Of a DNA stretch of 64,000 nt, positions 52,705-61,725 are shown one piece after another. Location: assembly GCA_020635495.1 (NCBI GenBank), contig JACJZQ010000001.1:278053-342052 (forward strand), given 5' to 3'. The translations under genes and the position numbers were made by a program. The notes beneath the pieces were generated by a model. It was given only the letters and a program-made list of their open reading frames with translations, was not told the DNA's origin and did not search any database. The DNA comes from Flavobacteriales bacterium. Its GTDB lineage: Bacteria > Bacteroidota > Bacteroidia > UBA10329. Numbering within the stretch: the stretch's first letter is position 1; each line of letters starts with the position of its first letter.

Positions 52705-53859
52705 ATGAAATTTCCTGGATCCATCCATTCTAAATTGCCAAAGGTTGGCACCACCATATTTACCGTGATGAGCGGTTTGGCCCGCGAAACAGGTGCTGTT
52801 AATCTCTCACAGGGATTTCCTGATTTTTCCATTCCCGAAAGGCTGGTTGAACTGACCCATTCGTACATGAGGAAGGGGCTGAATCAGTATTCGCCCATGC
52901 AAGGCGCGCCCATTCTGCGTGAGCGGTTGGCCGAAAAAGTGGAAGAACTCTACTCGGCAAAGTACGACCCTGAAACGGAGATCAACATCACAGCTGGAGC
53001 CACGCAGGCCATTTACACGGCCATTTCGGCCTTTGTGAAGGAAGGTGATGAGGTCATCATTTTCGAACCCGCGTACGATTGCTACGATCCCGCCATTGAA
53101 ATTCATGGTGGAAAGACCATGTACGTGCAGATGAACTTGTCGGGTGAGTTGATTGATTGGGAAAAAGTGAAGAAGTTGATCAATCAGCGTACACGGATGA
53201 TCATCATCAACACGCCACACAATCCGTCTGGCCGCGTGATGAATGCAGCCGATATGCTCAAACTCCAGAAGCTGACCGATGGAACCGACATCATCATCCT
53301 CAGCGATGAGGTGTACGAACACATCATTTTTGATGGCATGGAACATCAGAGCGTGGCACGTTTCCCCAAGTTGGCAGAACGCTCCATTGTGGTGAGTTCA
53401 TTCGGCAAAACCTACCACAACACGGGTTGGAAGATCGGGCATGTTTTAGCTCCGAAAGAACTGATGAAAGAGTTCCGAAAAGTGCATCAGTTCAATGTTT
53501 TTTCCGTAAACACGCCTGCGCAATATGCCTTGGCAGATTTCCTTTTGGAGAAAGAACATTATCTCGAATTAGGCGCATTCTATGAGGAAAAGCGCAACAC
53601 GTTTTTGAAGCTGTTGGAAGGTTCCAATTTCAAGGTTCAGCCATCTGAAGGAACGTATTTCCAATTGTTGGATTATTCGAAGATCTCTGACGAAAAAGAC
53701 ACCGATTACGCAGTACGATTGACCAAGGAAGTGGGCGTAGCGTCCATTCCCGTTTCTGTGTTCTACCACGAGAAAAACGAAGATCGATTCTTACGTTTCT
53801 GCTTCGCGAAAGAAGATGAAACACTGGAGAAAGCAGCCGAAAAACTCATGAAGTTGTAA
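52705..53859 (+). CDS. ybdL: Methionine aminotransferase (class I, YbdL-like)
   Basis: 384 residues. PLP-dependent fold type I: NLSQGFPDFSIPERL at the start, NQYSPMQGAPILRERLA, AGATQAIYTAI, NTPHNPSGRVM, and the PLP lysine in SSFGKTYHNTGWKIG (about 231-245). Resembles E. coli YbdL and kynurenine aminotransferases, which prefer methionine and 2-oxo acids. The next gene is an omega-amidase, the partner that removes the transamination by-product, which supports a methionine-salvage role. Confidence 0.88.
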   Translation: MKFPGSIHSKLPKVGTTIFTVMSGLARETGAVNLSQGFPDFSIPERLVELTHSYMRKGLNQYSPMQGAPILRERLAEKVEELYSAKYDPETEINITAGATQAIYTAISAFVKEGDEVIIFEPAYDCYDPAIEIHGGKTMYVQMNLSGELIDWEKVKKLINQRTRMIIINTPHNPSGRVMNAADMLKLQKLTDGTDIIILSDEVYEHIIFDGMEHQSVARFPKLAERSIVVSSFGKTYHNTGWKIGHVLAPKELMKEFRKVHQFNVFSVNTPAQYALADFLLEKEHYLELGAFYEEKRNTFLKLLEGSNFKVQPSEGTYFQLLDYSKISDEKDTDYAVRLTKEVGVASIPVSVFYHEKNEDRFLRFCFAKEDETLEKAAEKLMKL

Positions 53860-53870
53860 ACATGGATTTA

Positions 53871-53936
53871 GCCACAGAAGCACAGAAAACACTGAACGCC
53901 AGAAATTTTCTCTGTGAAAATCTGTGTCTCTGTGGC
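53871..53936. repeat. Intergenic inverted repeat (CCACAGA type)
   Basis: GCCACAGAAGCACAGA (53871-53886) and TCTGTGTCTCTGTGGC (53921-53936) are inverted copies with 14 of 16 matches around a 34-nt loop, in the gap between the aminotransferase and amidase genes. This CCACAGAGACACAGA pattern is a known dispersed intergenic repeat type in Bacteroidota genomes, as far as I recall. Confidence 0.6.
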
Positions 53937-53953
53937 GATAAAATGTCCAGCGA

Positions 53954-54763
53954 ATGAATGATCTGCGCGTAACCATCTGTCAGCAACCGCTGGTTTGGGA
54001 AGACAAAGCCGCGAACCTCAAATTCTGGGAAGAGAAACTTCGACCTCTGAAAGGACAGACGGACCTGATTGTGCTTCCTGAGATGTTCACCACGGGCTTC
54101 ACTATGAACGTTCGTCAGTTAGCTGAGCCAATGGATGGCCCAACGGTGGCTTGGCTTCGCAACCTATCAACTGAGTTGGGCGCAACCATCACTGGCAGCG
54201 CCATCATCCGTGAAGAATGCACCACAGGAGGTTCGGGAGGCAAATTTTATAACCGCATGCTTTGGGCCAATCCCGACCGCAGTTTTACGTGGTACGACAA
54301 GCGGCATCGTTTCAGCTTTGCTGAGGAAGACAAGTTCTTCACGGCAGGGAAACAGCGCATTCTGATCGATGGTCCGAACGGTTGGCGCGTCATGCCGCAA
54401 GTGTGTTACGATCTTCGGTTTCCCGTATTCAGTAGAAACATGAAAACCGATCGATATGATTTGCTGATCTATGTGGCCAATTGGCCAGCTGCGCGTTCTT
54501 CCGCTTGGAGAAGTCTGCTCGTAGCTCGTGCACACGAGAACCAATGTTACGTAGTTGGGGTCAATCGCGTTGGCACAGACGGAAAAGGAATTGAATATGA
54601 TGGAAGCTCATTGGTGGTGAGCCCAAAGGGGGAGATTCTTTGCTCGTTCAAAGAAGGAGAAGCAGCCATTGAAACTGTATCGCTTTCCAGGGCCGAATTG
54701 GATGATTTCCGCGCCAAGTTCCGTCCGTTGGATGATGCCGATGAATTTGAATTGAAGCTGTAA
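53954..54763 (+). CDS. yafV: Nitrilase-superfamily omega-amidase (YafV-like)
   Basis: 269 residues. The Glu-Lys-Cys triad is visible: LIVLPEMFTTGF (E about 42), WYDKRHRF (K about 115) and PQVCYDLRFPVF (C about 148). It hydrolyses the amide of 2-oxoglutaramate or 2-oxosuccinamate, or a related product. Follows the YbdL-like aminotransferase and starts a tight pair with the PAP2 gene (TAATG overlap). Confidence 0.9.
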   Translation: MNDLRVTICQQPLVWEDKAANLKFWEEKLRPLKGQTDLIVLPEMFTTGFTMNVRQLAEPMDGPTVAWLRNLSTELGATITGSAIIREECTTGGSGGKFYNRMLWANPDRSFTWYDKRHRFSFAEEDKFFTAGKQRILIDGPNGWRVMPQVCYDLRFPVFSRNMKTDRYDLLIYVANWPAARSSAWRSLLVARAHENQCYVVGVNRVGTDGKGIEYDGSSLVVSPKGEILCSFKEGEAAIETVSLSRAELDDFRAKFRPLDDADEFELKL

Positions 54764-55383
54764 TGCGCGAATTCGAAAAAAACTTTGCGATGGCGCTGTC
54801 CATCATTTTCCAGCCCATTTTCGTGCCGCTGTACTCGTTGATTCTCATTTTCAACGCCAACACCTACATCACTTATGCGGTGCACGATCAGGTCAAACTT
54901 TTCATCTACGGCATAACGGTAATGAACACCATCATTCTGCCAATGGGCGTGTTCTACTACTTCTACAGAGCCAAACTTATCGACTCGCTGCACATGCACA
55001 CCGCACGGGAGCGGTCGCTTCCGTTCTTGACCATTGTGGTGTTTCAAATGAGCACCTTTTACGTGTTCCGTCAGGCGCCCATGCCAAGCCTTTTCGCCAA
55101 TCTTGTGCTCGGAGCGGCTGTATCTGTTGCTATGGCATTCATCATCAATCTCAAATGGAAAGTGAGCATCCATATGCTGGGCATGGGAGGTATTGTCGGT
55201 ATCATTATCGGTATCATTCTGAAGTATCAGGTAGATGCTGTACCGCTGGTGATGGCGCTGACCGTACTTAGTGGATTGGTCGGCTACTCGCGTTTGCAAT
55301 TGGACGCCCATACACCGCTCCAGGTTTATGCAGGTTTTGTCCTCGGAACGCTGATTTTGACTGGGTCGGTGGTGATACCGTAG
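54763..55383 (+). CDS. PAP2-like membrane protein
   Basis: 206 residues, five to six membrane segments. The C-terminal LVGYSRLQLDAHTPLQVYAG fits the last PAP2 phosphatase motif (SRxxxxxHxxxxVxxG), but the earlier KxxxxxxRP and PSGH motifs are not clear, so activity is uncertain. Start codon shares one base with the preceding stop (TAATG). Confidence 0.78.
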   Translation: MREFEKNFAMALSIIFQPIFVPLYSLILIFNANTYITYAVHDQVKLFIYGITVMNTIILPMGVFYYFYRAKLIDSLHMHTARERSLPFLTIVVFQMSTFYVFRQAPMPSLFANLVLGAAVSVAMAFIINLKWKVSIHMLGMGGIVGIIIGIILKYQVDAVPLVMALTVLSGLVGYSRLQLDAHTPLQVYAGFVLGTLILTGSVVIP

Positions 55384-55384
55384 A

Positions 55385-56251
55385 CTACTCCTCGACCTTC
55401 GTTTTTGACTTCCGATTATCCATTTCGGACTCTGTTTCCTTCTTCTCGGCTACAATCAGGGAATTTAGAACCTCTGCCGAAAGCTTATAAAAGTTGCCTC
55501 CAATAATGTAATTGAGTCTACTTTCTGTTCCAGGGAATTGCTCTGAAGCCAAACCACCACTGATTTGCTTCCCATCCTTACCCATAATGGTATAATGAAT
55601 TGCCACCAAACGTCTCGGGTCGATGAAAGCGGTCTCAGGGTCTGAAAGGTCCATTTTCACATCCATCTGGTTGATGAACAGGAATTTGTTGATGCCATAG
55701 TTTGTGTAAAACTGGTTGAGCACATCGAAACTTTTGAGCTGAGCGCTCATGTACCGTTCTACAACTTGGCGCTCGGCAACCACTTGGCCGTTTCTGATTC
55801 CAACTTCCTTTTGGGGTTCTGGCTGCTTCTTTTCCTTCTTCACTTTCCCTTTTTCGTCCACTTCTTCTTTAACCGGAACGGGAACATACTTGTAGCCAAG
55901 AACCGCGTAAATGTTGATCAGATCCTGGTCCGTAATGCTGTCCGTATTGAGAAACGTGGCCGTTTCCATACTGTCTTTCAAAGCAGCTTTCAGGCTGAGT
56001 TGAATTTCATTCCGAAGGCGATTGTAAATCTCATTTGCGCTCATCTGATTTTCCGTGGTCAGATCACGCATTATGTCGCAGTAGAACAGTTTTTCCTCAA
56101 ACGGAATGATCAGGATTTTCGACTCTTCTTTCGCGCCTTCAGCGTAAACTTCTTGGTCGGTTTTCGTCACCTTCTCATCTCCGAACATGTCTGTTTGTGC
56201 TTGCGCGATGAACGGAATCAGAAGGAAAAGAAAAGCAAGAGGTCTCGTCAT
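55385..56251 (-). CDS. Secreted protein of unknown function after rseP
   Basis: 288 residues. Signal peptide MTRPLAFLFLLIPFIAQAQ, then an acidic, charged protein with a repeated E/K-rich linker (about 128-150) and a beta-rich second half (NKFLFINQMDVKMDLSD, LVAIHYTIMGKDGKQISGG). No known domain recognised. Its ATG overlaps the rseP stop by 4 bp, suggesting envelope-related function. Confidence 0.75.
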   Translation of the reverse strand: MTRPLAFLFLLIPFIAQAQTDMFGDEKVTKTDQEVYAEGAKEESKILIIPFEEKLFYCDIMRDLTTENQMSANEIYNRLRNEIQLSLKAALKDSMETATFLNTDSITDQDLINIYAVLGYKYVPVPVKEEVDEKGKVKKEKKQPEPQKEVGIRNGQVVAERQVVERYMSAQLKSFDVLNQFYTNYGINKFLFINQMDVKMDLSDPETAFIDPRRLVAIHYTIMGKDGKQISGGLASEQFPGTESRLNYIIGGNFYKLSAEVLNSLIVAEKKETESEMDNRKSKTKVEE

Positions 56252-57570
56252 TTGAGGAAGAACTTGTAGATGTCGTTTCCGTTGGCAAACAACAGCAAGG
56301 CCAGCAATAGCACCATCCCGATCATCTGCGCTATCTCCAACACTTTCTCGTTTGGAGTCCGACCAGTAACCATTTCATACAGCAGGAAAACTACGTGTCC
56401 ACCATCCAAGGCTGGAATGGGTAGGATGTTCATCACCGCTAAAAGGATGCTTAGAAAAGCTGTAATGTTCCAGAAGTGGTGCCAATCCCACGTAGTGGTA
56501 AAAATGCTACCGATGGTCAAGAAACCACCCAGACTCTCGTAACCTTTGTTCTTTGGCGAGAAGAGCAATTTCAGCTGCTTCACGTAGTTGATCAACGTAT
56601 TATACGCTTTTTCAATTCCCTTCGGGAAGCTTTCGAAGAAGCCGTATTTGATCTCTTCCAACTCGAAGAACTCGGCCATATTTCCTTTCGGGTACACGCC
56701 CAACAAACCACTTTCAGGAACCGAAACCGCGATGGAAATCGGTTCCCCGTTGCGTTCCAGATTCACATTCACTTCTTGCCCTTTGAACTCCTGCAAGGCG
56801 GATTTGAATGCATCGAAATAGACAATGCTGCTATCATTCAACCCAATGATCTTATCGTCCTTTTGAAATCCGGCTTCCTCGGCCACTGATTCCTTCGCAA
56901 ATCGATCCACATAGAAAGGAATGCGCACGGAAACGAATCCGGGAGCTTGCATCAGTTTGCTGATCATCCCATCTGGAATATTCACGTCCACCTGCTGTCC
57001 GTTACGCTCAACTTGGATGGTCTTTACCTCATTGAGAATGATCTCAACTGGCACCTTGGAGAAATTCTCTACATATTGGCCATCAAGCGTTAGAATCTTA
57101 TCTCCATCCTGAAGTCCCATTTCCAGTGCCAAGCTGTCGCAGGTAATCCCGTACGTCACATTCTTGGTTGGCAGGTATGTTTCCCCGTAAACAAAGAGCA
57201 CCATCCAATAGATCAGCGCGGCCAAGATCACGTTCACGGTTACACCGCCAACCATCACAATCAATCGTTGCCAAGCCGGCTTCGAGCGGAATTCCCAATC
57301 TTCAGCAGGCTTTTTCATCTGCTCCTTGTCCATGCTCTCATCGATCATACCCGAAATTTTCACGTATCCGCCCAACGGCACAATTCCAATTCCGTATTCG
57401 GTATCGCCTATTTTTTTCTTGATGAGACTGGAAGGCCAATCGAAGAAGAGGTAGAATTTCTCCACGCGCATCCCGAACAGTTTTGCAGGCAGGAAATGCC
57501 CGAACTCGTGCAGAATGATGAGGATGGAAAGACTCAGTAGGAACTGAGATGCTTGAATTAGGATTTCCAT
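56248..57570 (-). CDS. rseP: RIP site-2 metalloprotease RseP
   Basis: 440 residues. Zinc site HEFGH (about 21-25) in the first membrane helix, one or two PDZ domains (AEEAGFQKDDKIIGLNDSSI near 210-229), and the second metal motif in the helix LPIPALDGGH (about 377-386). Cuts anti-sigma factors or signal remnants within the inner membrane. The standard order dxr-rseP is seen in many bacteria, here with a repeat between them. Confidence 0.95.
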   Translation of the reverse strand: MEILIQASQFLLSLSILIILHEFGHFLPAKLFGMRVEKFYLFFDWPSSLIKKKIGDTEYGIGIVPLGGYVKISGMIDESMDKEQMKKPAEDWEFRSKPAWQRLIVMVGGVTVNVILAALIYWMVLFVYGETYLPTKNVTYGITCDSLALEMGLQDGDKILTLDGQYVENFSKVPVEIILNEVKTIQVERNGQQVDVNIPDGMISKLMQAPGFVSVRIPFYVDRFAKESVAEEAGFQKDDKIIGLNDSSIVYFDAFKSALQEFKGQEVNVNLERNGEPISIAVSVPESGLLGVYPKGNMAEFFELEEIKYGFFESFPKGIEKAYNTLINYVKQLKLLFSPKNKGYESLGGFLTIGSIFTTTWDWHHFWNITAFLSILLAVMNILPIPALDGGHVVFLLYEMVTGRTPNEKVLEIAQMIGMVLLLALLLFANGNDIYKFFLK

Positions 57571-57745
57571 TTATTCAATTAAAAATTAGGAATTAGCAAT
57601 TATGAATTGAGGCAGAAACTTGGCTGTTGACGTCACCCTGAACTTGTTTCAGGGTCTTGTGATTAACCTGCGAAGATGCTGAAACGAGTTCAGCACGGGC
57701 AGCCATTACTAATTCCTCATTCATAATTCATAATTAGTTGCGAAG
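57571..57745. repeat. Dispersed-type intergenic repeat with paired hairpins
   Basis: Two hairpins, CCCTGAA/TTCAGGG (57636-57654) and GCTGAA/TTCAGC (57678-57694), flanked by AT-rich arms sharing AGGAATTAG-N-AAT in inverted orientation. This layout matches a common Bacteroidota intergenic repeat (CACCCTGAACTTGTTTCAGGG form, from memory). It extends into the last codons of dxr. Confidence 0.65.
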
Positions 57746-58895
57746 CAACTATGCGAGTTTCCGCATCTGTTGCCACATAGTCGTCATAGTTAGGTTTTTT
57801 TATGAAAGACACGCGCTGCATCGATTGTTCGATGATGTCTGACATTTCGAGGAAGCCGATGCGGTCTTTCAGGAACGCGTCAACGGCAATTTCATTGGCC
57901 GCGTTGAGAATGCACGGCTGATTTCCGCCTTGGTGCAGCGCCTCGAACGCCAATGCCAAGTTGCGGAAGGTTTCAGTGTCAGCCTGCTCAAATGTGAGCT
58001 GCGGGTAATTCAAGAAATTGAAACGGGGAAAGTCCGATTTCAATCGGTTCGGATAGCCGAGCGCGAACTGGATTGGAAGCTTCATATCAGGCAAGCCCAT
58101 CTGCGCCTTCATGCTGCCATCCTCAAACTGAACAATGCTGTGGATGATGCTCTGCGGATGCACGATCACATCAATTTGCTCGTTCTTCAATCCAAAAAGC
58201 CATTTTGCTTCGATCACTTCCAAGCCTTTGTTCATCATCGAAGCGCTGTCGATGGTGATCTTGGCGCCCATGTCCCAGTTCGGGTGTTTGAGTGCCTGAG
58301 CTTTGGTCACGGCTGCCAACTGTTCGCGTTTCTGTCCGCGGAACGGACCGCCTGAAGCGGTCAGATAGATCTTCTCAATCGGATTGTGGAATTCGCCTAC
58401 CAAACATTGGAAAATGGCCGAATGCTCGCTATCCACAGGATAGATGTTCACGCCTTTTTTCTGTGCGAGGTCGGTCACAATTTCGCCGGCCACCACAAGC
58501 GTTTCCTTGTTTGCTAACGCGATGTGTTTTCCAGCCTCAATTGCTGCTAATGTTGGCCGTAATCCAGCGTAACCGACCAACGCAGTGAGCACAATATCGA
58601 TGTCTTCCATCTGTACCACTTGCGCCAAACTGTCTGCGCCAGCGTAAACCTTGATGCCTTCATCGAACAGCGCATCCTGCACCTTCTTGAATTGGCTTTC
58701 ATCTCCAATTACAACGCAATTCGGTTTGAATTTGAGAGCCTGCTCTATTAGAAGGTCAGCACTTGAGTTTGCGGTCAGTACCTCCAGAACAAACACATCG
58801 GGATTTGCCTCCAAAACCTCCAACGCCTGCGTTCCGATGGAACCCGTTGACCCGAGAATGGCGATGTGCCTTTTATCTGTGTTTTTGTCACTCAT
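57717..58895 (-). CDS. dxr: 1-deoxy-D-xylulose 5-phosphate reductoisomerase
   Basis: 392 residues. NADPH site ILGSTGSIGTQALEV at the start, VDSEHSAIFQ (about 154-163), TASGGPFRG, and NAANEIAVDAFL. Second step of the MEP isoprenoid pathway. The last residues (LIMNYE) are read from a dispersed repeat that overlaps the 3' end. A near-consensus promoter precedes it. Confidence 0.96.
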   Translation of the reverse strand: MSDKNTDKRHIAILGSTGSIGTQALEVLEANPDVFVLEVLTANSSADLLIEQALKFKPNCVVIGDESQFKKVQDALFDEGIKVYAGADSLAQVVQMEDIDIVLTALVGYAGLRPTLAAIEAGKHIALANKETLVVAGEIVTDLAQKKGVNIYPVDSEHSAIFQCLVGEFHNPIEKIYLTASGGPFRGQKREQLAAVTKAQALKHPNWDMGAKITIDSASMMNKGLEVIEAKWLFGLKNEQIDVIVHPQSIIHSIVQFEDGSMKAQMGLPDMKLPIQFALGYPNRLKSDFPRFNFLNYPQLTFEQADTETFRNLALAFEALHQGGNQPCILNAANEIAVDAFLKDRIGFLEMSDIIEQSMQRVSFIKKPNYDDYVATDAETRIVASQLIMNYE

Positions 58896-58906
58896 GCGGG
58901 AAGCCG

Positions 58907-58937
58907 CAAAAGTACCTCAATTGGCACGATGGGCAAG
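58907..58937 (-). promoter_or_regulatory. Promoter of the dxr-rseP operon
   Basis: Minus strand: CTTG, 19-nt spacer, TACTTTTG. Exact -7 box, one mismatch in the -33 box, start about 6 nt before the ATG region at 58895. Confidence 0.6.
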
Positions 58938-58939
58938 AC

Positions 58940-60217
58940 TTAGAAATTGCACCACTTCACCATTTCCGTTCCGTGGTTTTCCGCATCGATCTTTACAAAC
59001 ATGCATCCACGTAGTGAAGAAGGAAGTTCTATGGTTGAACTGTTAGTTGAAATGGTGGTCAACAATCGCATGGAAACATCAAAAACCTGAACAGAAGAAA
59101 CCTTTGTTTCTGGTTTTAACAGGAGTTGATTTCCAGCCAAACGAACCCAGTTTTCAGGTTCAGTTTCATCAATAGAGATGGTTCCGCCTGCTGCGCAATC
59201 TGGGATGCTGAAGTCCTCAACCGTGTTCAGGGCCGTGCAGTTATCGCACATCACATCCTTCAAAAAACACGTGGCTTTTTTGAGCAGCGGCTGAACGTAG
59301 TACGTGCAATGGTTCAGTTCCTGACGGGTGTGTCGTTGGGTGCAAACACCATTCTGGTTTAGTCGCGCCTGAATGGAATTGGAGCCCGCGGCCCAATAGA
59401 AAGCAGCACAACCCAAGCAGTTGATGACGGGAGCCGTGCCGTAATTCACCACACAATCGGGGTCGTTATGGAAACTGATCACAGGTATCTGATGTCCGTC
59501 CATCACATCCACATGCGTTACCGCACCGCAATGGTTCACCACGCCTTTGATAGAATATGTATCTGTGAGACTGTTGCCTGCCGTATCGAGCAGCCCGACA
59601 TTCGAAACACAGGTCGGGCACCAAGCGTCAGCTTCGGATTGATCCCAGAAAACCGAACTCAAAGAAGCAATGGACCCTGCGCTTTCACCCAGCACAAAAA
59701 TGAAAGCCGTGTCAATCCCGAAATCAGTGGCGTTGTGAACCAAATGCCTTAACGCTGCGCGATGGTCCTGAACCGCCCGATACGTGGCCACCCGGAGTTT
59801 GGGCGCTTCGCCCTGACAAATGATGCACGGGTCGGTGGCCAACGAGCAATTCCAGCCCAAACGGTAAGAGATCGTGGCGGTAACAAATCCGCGTCTTGCC
59901 ATTTCCATGCAGTAATATGCCATTCCTTCCCTTGTTCCAGCAGCAAACGAACCGCCATGCGTCATCACGATCAACGGGCGTTTTTCCAGTGGGTCGATGT
60001 TCGGATCAGGTTGGTAGATGTCCATCCGCAAACTGTCCATCTGCGTTCCTGGCCAGCGCATGGACGTGGCGTAATGCACACCCGTGGTTATTTGAATATC
60101 GGTGCTATCGAACAGCGCATCCTGCGAATAGCGGTCGGCAAGGCAATGAACCGATTGAGCTCTTGAAAAGAGAGATAGAAAAAGGAGAAAAGGAAAAATG
60201 AAAAATGGGCTTCGCAT
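58940..60217 (-). CDS. Secreted carboxylesterase-like hydrolase with type IX sorting domain
   Basis: 425 residues. Signal peptide MRSPFFIFPFLLFLSLFSRA. Alpha/beta hydrolase with oxyanion-hole VMTHGGSFAAG (about 84-94) and nucleophile elbow VLGESAGS (about 175-182), plus many cysteines (CPTC, CIIC, CDNC) likely in disulfides. The end carries a sorting domain (LLLKPETKVSSVQVFDVSMR...). Substrate unknown; carbohydrate ester or lipid ester are both possible. Its promoter abuts the start codon. Confidence 0.85.
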   Translation of the reverse strand: MRSPFFIFPFLLFLSLFSRAQSVHCLADRYSQDALFDSTDIQITTGVHYATSMRWPGTQMDSLRMDIYQPDPNIDPLEKRPLIVMTHGGSFAAGTREGMAYYCMEMARRGFVTATISYRLGWNCSLATDPCIICQGEAPKLRVATYRAVQDHRAALRHLVHNATDFGIDTAFIFVLGESAGSIASLSSVFWDQSEADAWCPTCVSNVGLLDTAGNSLTDTYSIKGVVNHCGAVTHVDVMDGHQIPVISFHNDPDCVVNYGTAPVINCLGCAAFYWAAGSNSIQARLNQNGVCTQRHTRQELNHCTYYVQPLLKKATCFLKDVMCDNCTALNTVEDFSIPDCAAGGTISIDETEPENWVRLAGNQLLLKPETKVSSVQVFDVSMRLLTTISTNSSTIELPSSLRGCMFVKIDAENHGTEMVKWCNF

Positions 60218-60221
60218 TACC

Positions 60222-60252
60222 CAAAGTTAGGGTTTGATGCATCAAGCCTAAA
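60222..60252 (-). promoter_or_regulatory. Promoter of the hydrolase gene, nearly leaderless
   Basis: Minus strand: TTTA, 19-nt spacer, TAACTTTG (exact -7 box) ending 5 nt before the ATG at 60217, so the transcript should have almost no leader. Confidence 0.5.
60234..60245. promoter_or_regulatory. 12-bp palindrome inside the promoter spacer
   Basis: TTGATGCATCAA is a perfect 12-bp palindrome centred between the -33 and -7 boxes, an ideal operator position for a dimeric repressor. Chance is not excluded. Confidence 0.45.
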
Positions 60253-60256
60253 CCTC

Positions 60257-61654
60257 TCAGTTCGCCTTCACAATCCGCTGGTACTCTTTCGAGCCTTCAC
60301 GAAGTGTTCTTTTCTGCGTTTCGAAATCGACTTCGTACAACCCGAAACGCTCGTCATAGCCAAGGTCCCATTCAAAGTTGTCCATTAGCGACCAATAGTG
60401 ATAACCGCGCACATCGTAGCCGTCTTTTATGGCTTTGGAAACGGCATACAGGTACTTTTTAATGAACTCGCCACGGATGTCGTCATCCGCATCGGCTACG
60501 CCATTTTCGGTAATGATGATGGGTTGATTAAGAACGGAAATCTCTTTGATGGCTCGGTAAAATCCTTCGGGGTACATGGTGTAATCCATGTCGGTTGGAG
60601 TTTCATCTGGATACATGCGGGTTTTCAATGCTTCGTCCAAGTTCAGTGAGAAATCCATGGCGTTGTGACTGTAGTAATTCAGTCCTACAAAATCCAACGA
60701 ATAGGGCGCGTTCGGAATCTCTGCTTCCAGATCGACCAACGTTGGAAAACGGAACTTGTAAACACCTTTGGTAAACGTGCTGATGAACGACCCGTTGAAG
60801 CCTTTATTTACCGTTCTCGATAGCAATCGGTCGAATAGGTTCCAATCGTTCATCGGGTCTATCTGATGCATGTTCTTTACAATGCCCACGTGCACTCGGT
60901 CTCCGCCCTCCATGGACTTGATGCGTTCGTAAACTTTGACATGCGCCAAGTACATGTTCTTGAGCACCTCGGCCGCCAATTCGGGGTCTTGTTTTCCTGG
61001 CGGGAAGTGGCCATCGAAATAGGCTGCGATGACAAAAACGGCCGGTTCGTTCAGTGTGCACCAATAGTTTACACGGCTTCCCAAGGCAATGAAAACCTCA
61101 GAAGCAAATCGGAGAAAATGTTCAATGTTCTCTTCTTTTTCGAAGGCGCCCATTTCTTCAAACCACATCGGGTGGCAGAAATGATGCAGCGTTATCATGG
61201 GTTCAATTCCTGCCGCTAGCAGGCTATCGCACATGGCAATGTAATGCGACATGACCGCGTGATTGACAACGCCCGGCTCTGGCATGATCTTACTCCACGA
61301 GACGGAGAACCGGTAGCTCTTCACTCCCAAATCCTGCATGAGTTTGATGTCTTCAGGATAGCGGTTCCAATGGTCGCAGGCAATGCCGCACTTCTCTCCT
61401 CGCGCTATACGCGGATTTCTGTTTTCATCTACCTGGTTTTCCCAATCAGCCCAATTGTTGGAGGTATGGTAACCTTCTACCTGATGCGCAGCAGAAGAAA
61501 CTCCCCAAATGAAGTTTTCTGGGAACGAAATGTCGTTCAGATCGATCTCGTCCCAATCCCAATGCTCCACCTGTTCGGTATAGTTGAGGTAAGCGGTTGG
61601 GATGAGATAAATGAGTGCGAGAACAGCAAGGAATTGAATGACTCTCTTGTACAT
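60257..61654 (-). CDS. Glycoside hydrolase family 1 (beta-glucosidase-like)
   Basis: 465 residues. A membrane-spanning or signal segment (residues 6-24) precedes the GH1 barrel. FPENFIWGVSSAAHQVEG at the start, acid/base in CTLNEPAV (about 199-206), and nucleophile in PIIITENG (about 374-381). Likely cleaves beta-linked glucosides or galactosides at the cell surface. Substrate not readable. Confidence 0.94.
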   Translation of the reverse strand: MYKRVIQFLAVLALIYLIPTAYLNYTEQVEHWDWDEIDLNDISFPENFIWGVSSAAHQVEGYHTSNNWADWENQVDENRNPRIARGEKCGIACDHWNRYPEDIKLMQDLGVKSYRFSVSWSKIMPEPGVVNHAVMSHYIAMCDSLLAAGIEPMITLHHFCHPMWFEEMGAFEKEENIEHFLRFASEVFIALGSRVNYWCTLNEPAVFVIAAYFDGHFPPGKQDPELAAEVLKNMYLAHVKVYERIKSMEGGDRVHVGIVKNMHQIDPMNDWNLFDRLLSRTVNKGFNGSFISTFTKGVYKFRFPTLVDLEAEIPNAPYSLDFVGLNYYSHNAMDFSLNLDEALKTRMYPDETPTDMDYTMYPEGFYRAIKEISVLNQPIIITENGVADADDDIRGEFIKKYLYAVSKAIKDGYDVRGYHYWSLMDNFEWDLGYDERFGLYEVDFETQKRTLREGSKEYQRIVKAN

Positions 61655-61673
61655 GGCAGTGGTTGAGTTGAAT

Positions 61674-61703
61674 CAAATGTATGGTTTTGGAAGAACGTTT
61701 AAA
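61674..61703 (-). promoter_or_regulatory. Promoter of the GH1 gene
   Basis: Minus strand: TTTA (61700-61703), 18-nt spacer, TACATTTG (61674-61681), exact -7 box. Predicted start about 14 nt before the ATG at 61654. Confidence 0.55.
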
Positions 61704-61725
61704 TTCGGCCTACCAACCCTAGAAC

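Noticed and set aside
54547..55311. 254-codon minus-strand frame
   Set aside because: Histidine-rich antisense product of the amidase and PAP2-like genes, spanning two real genes.
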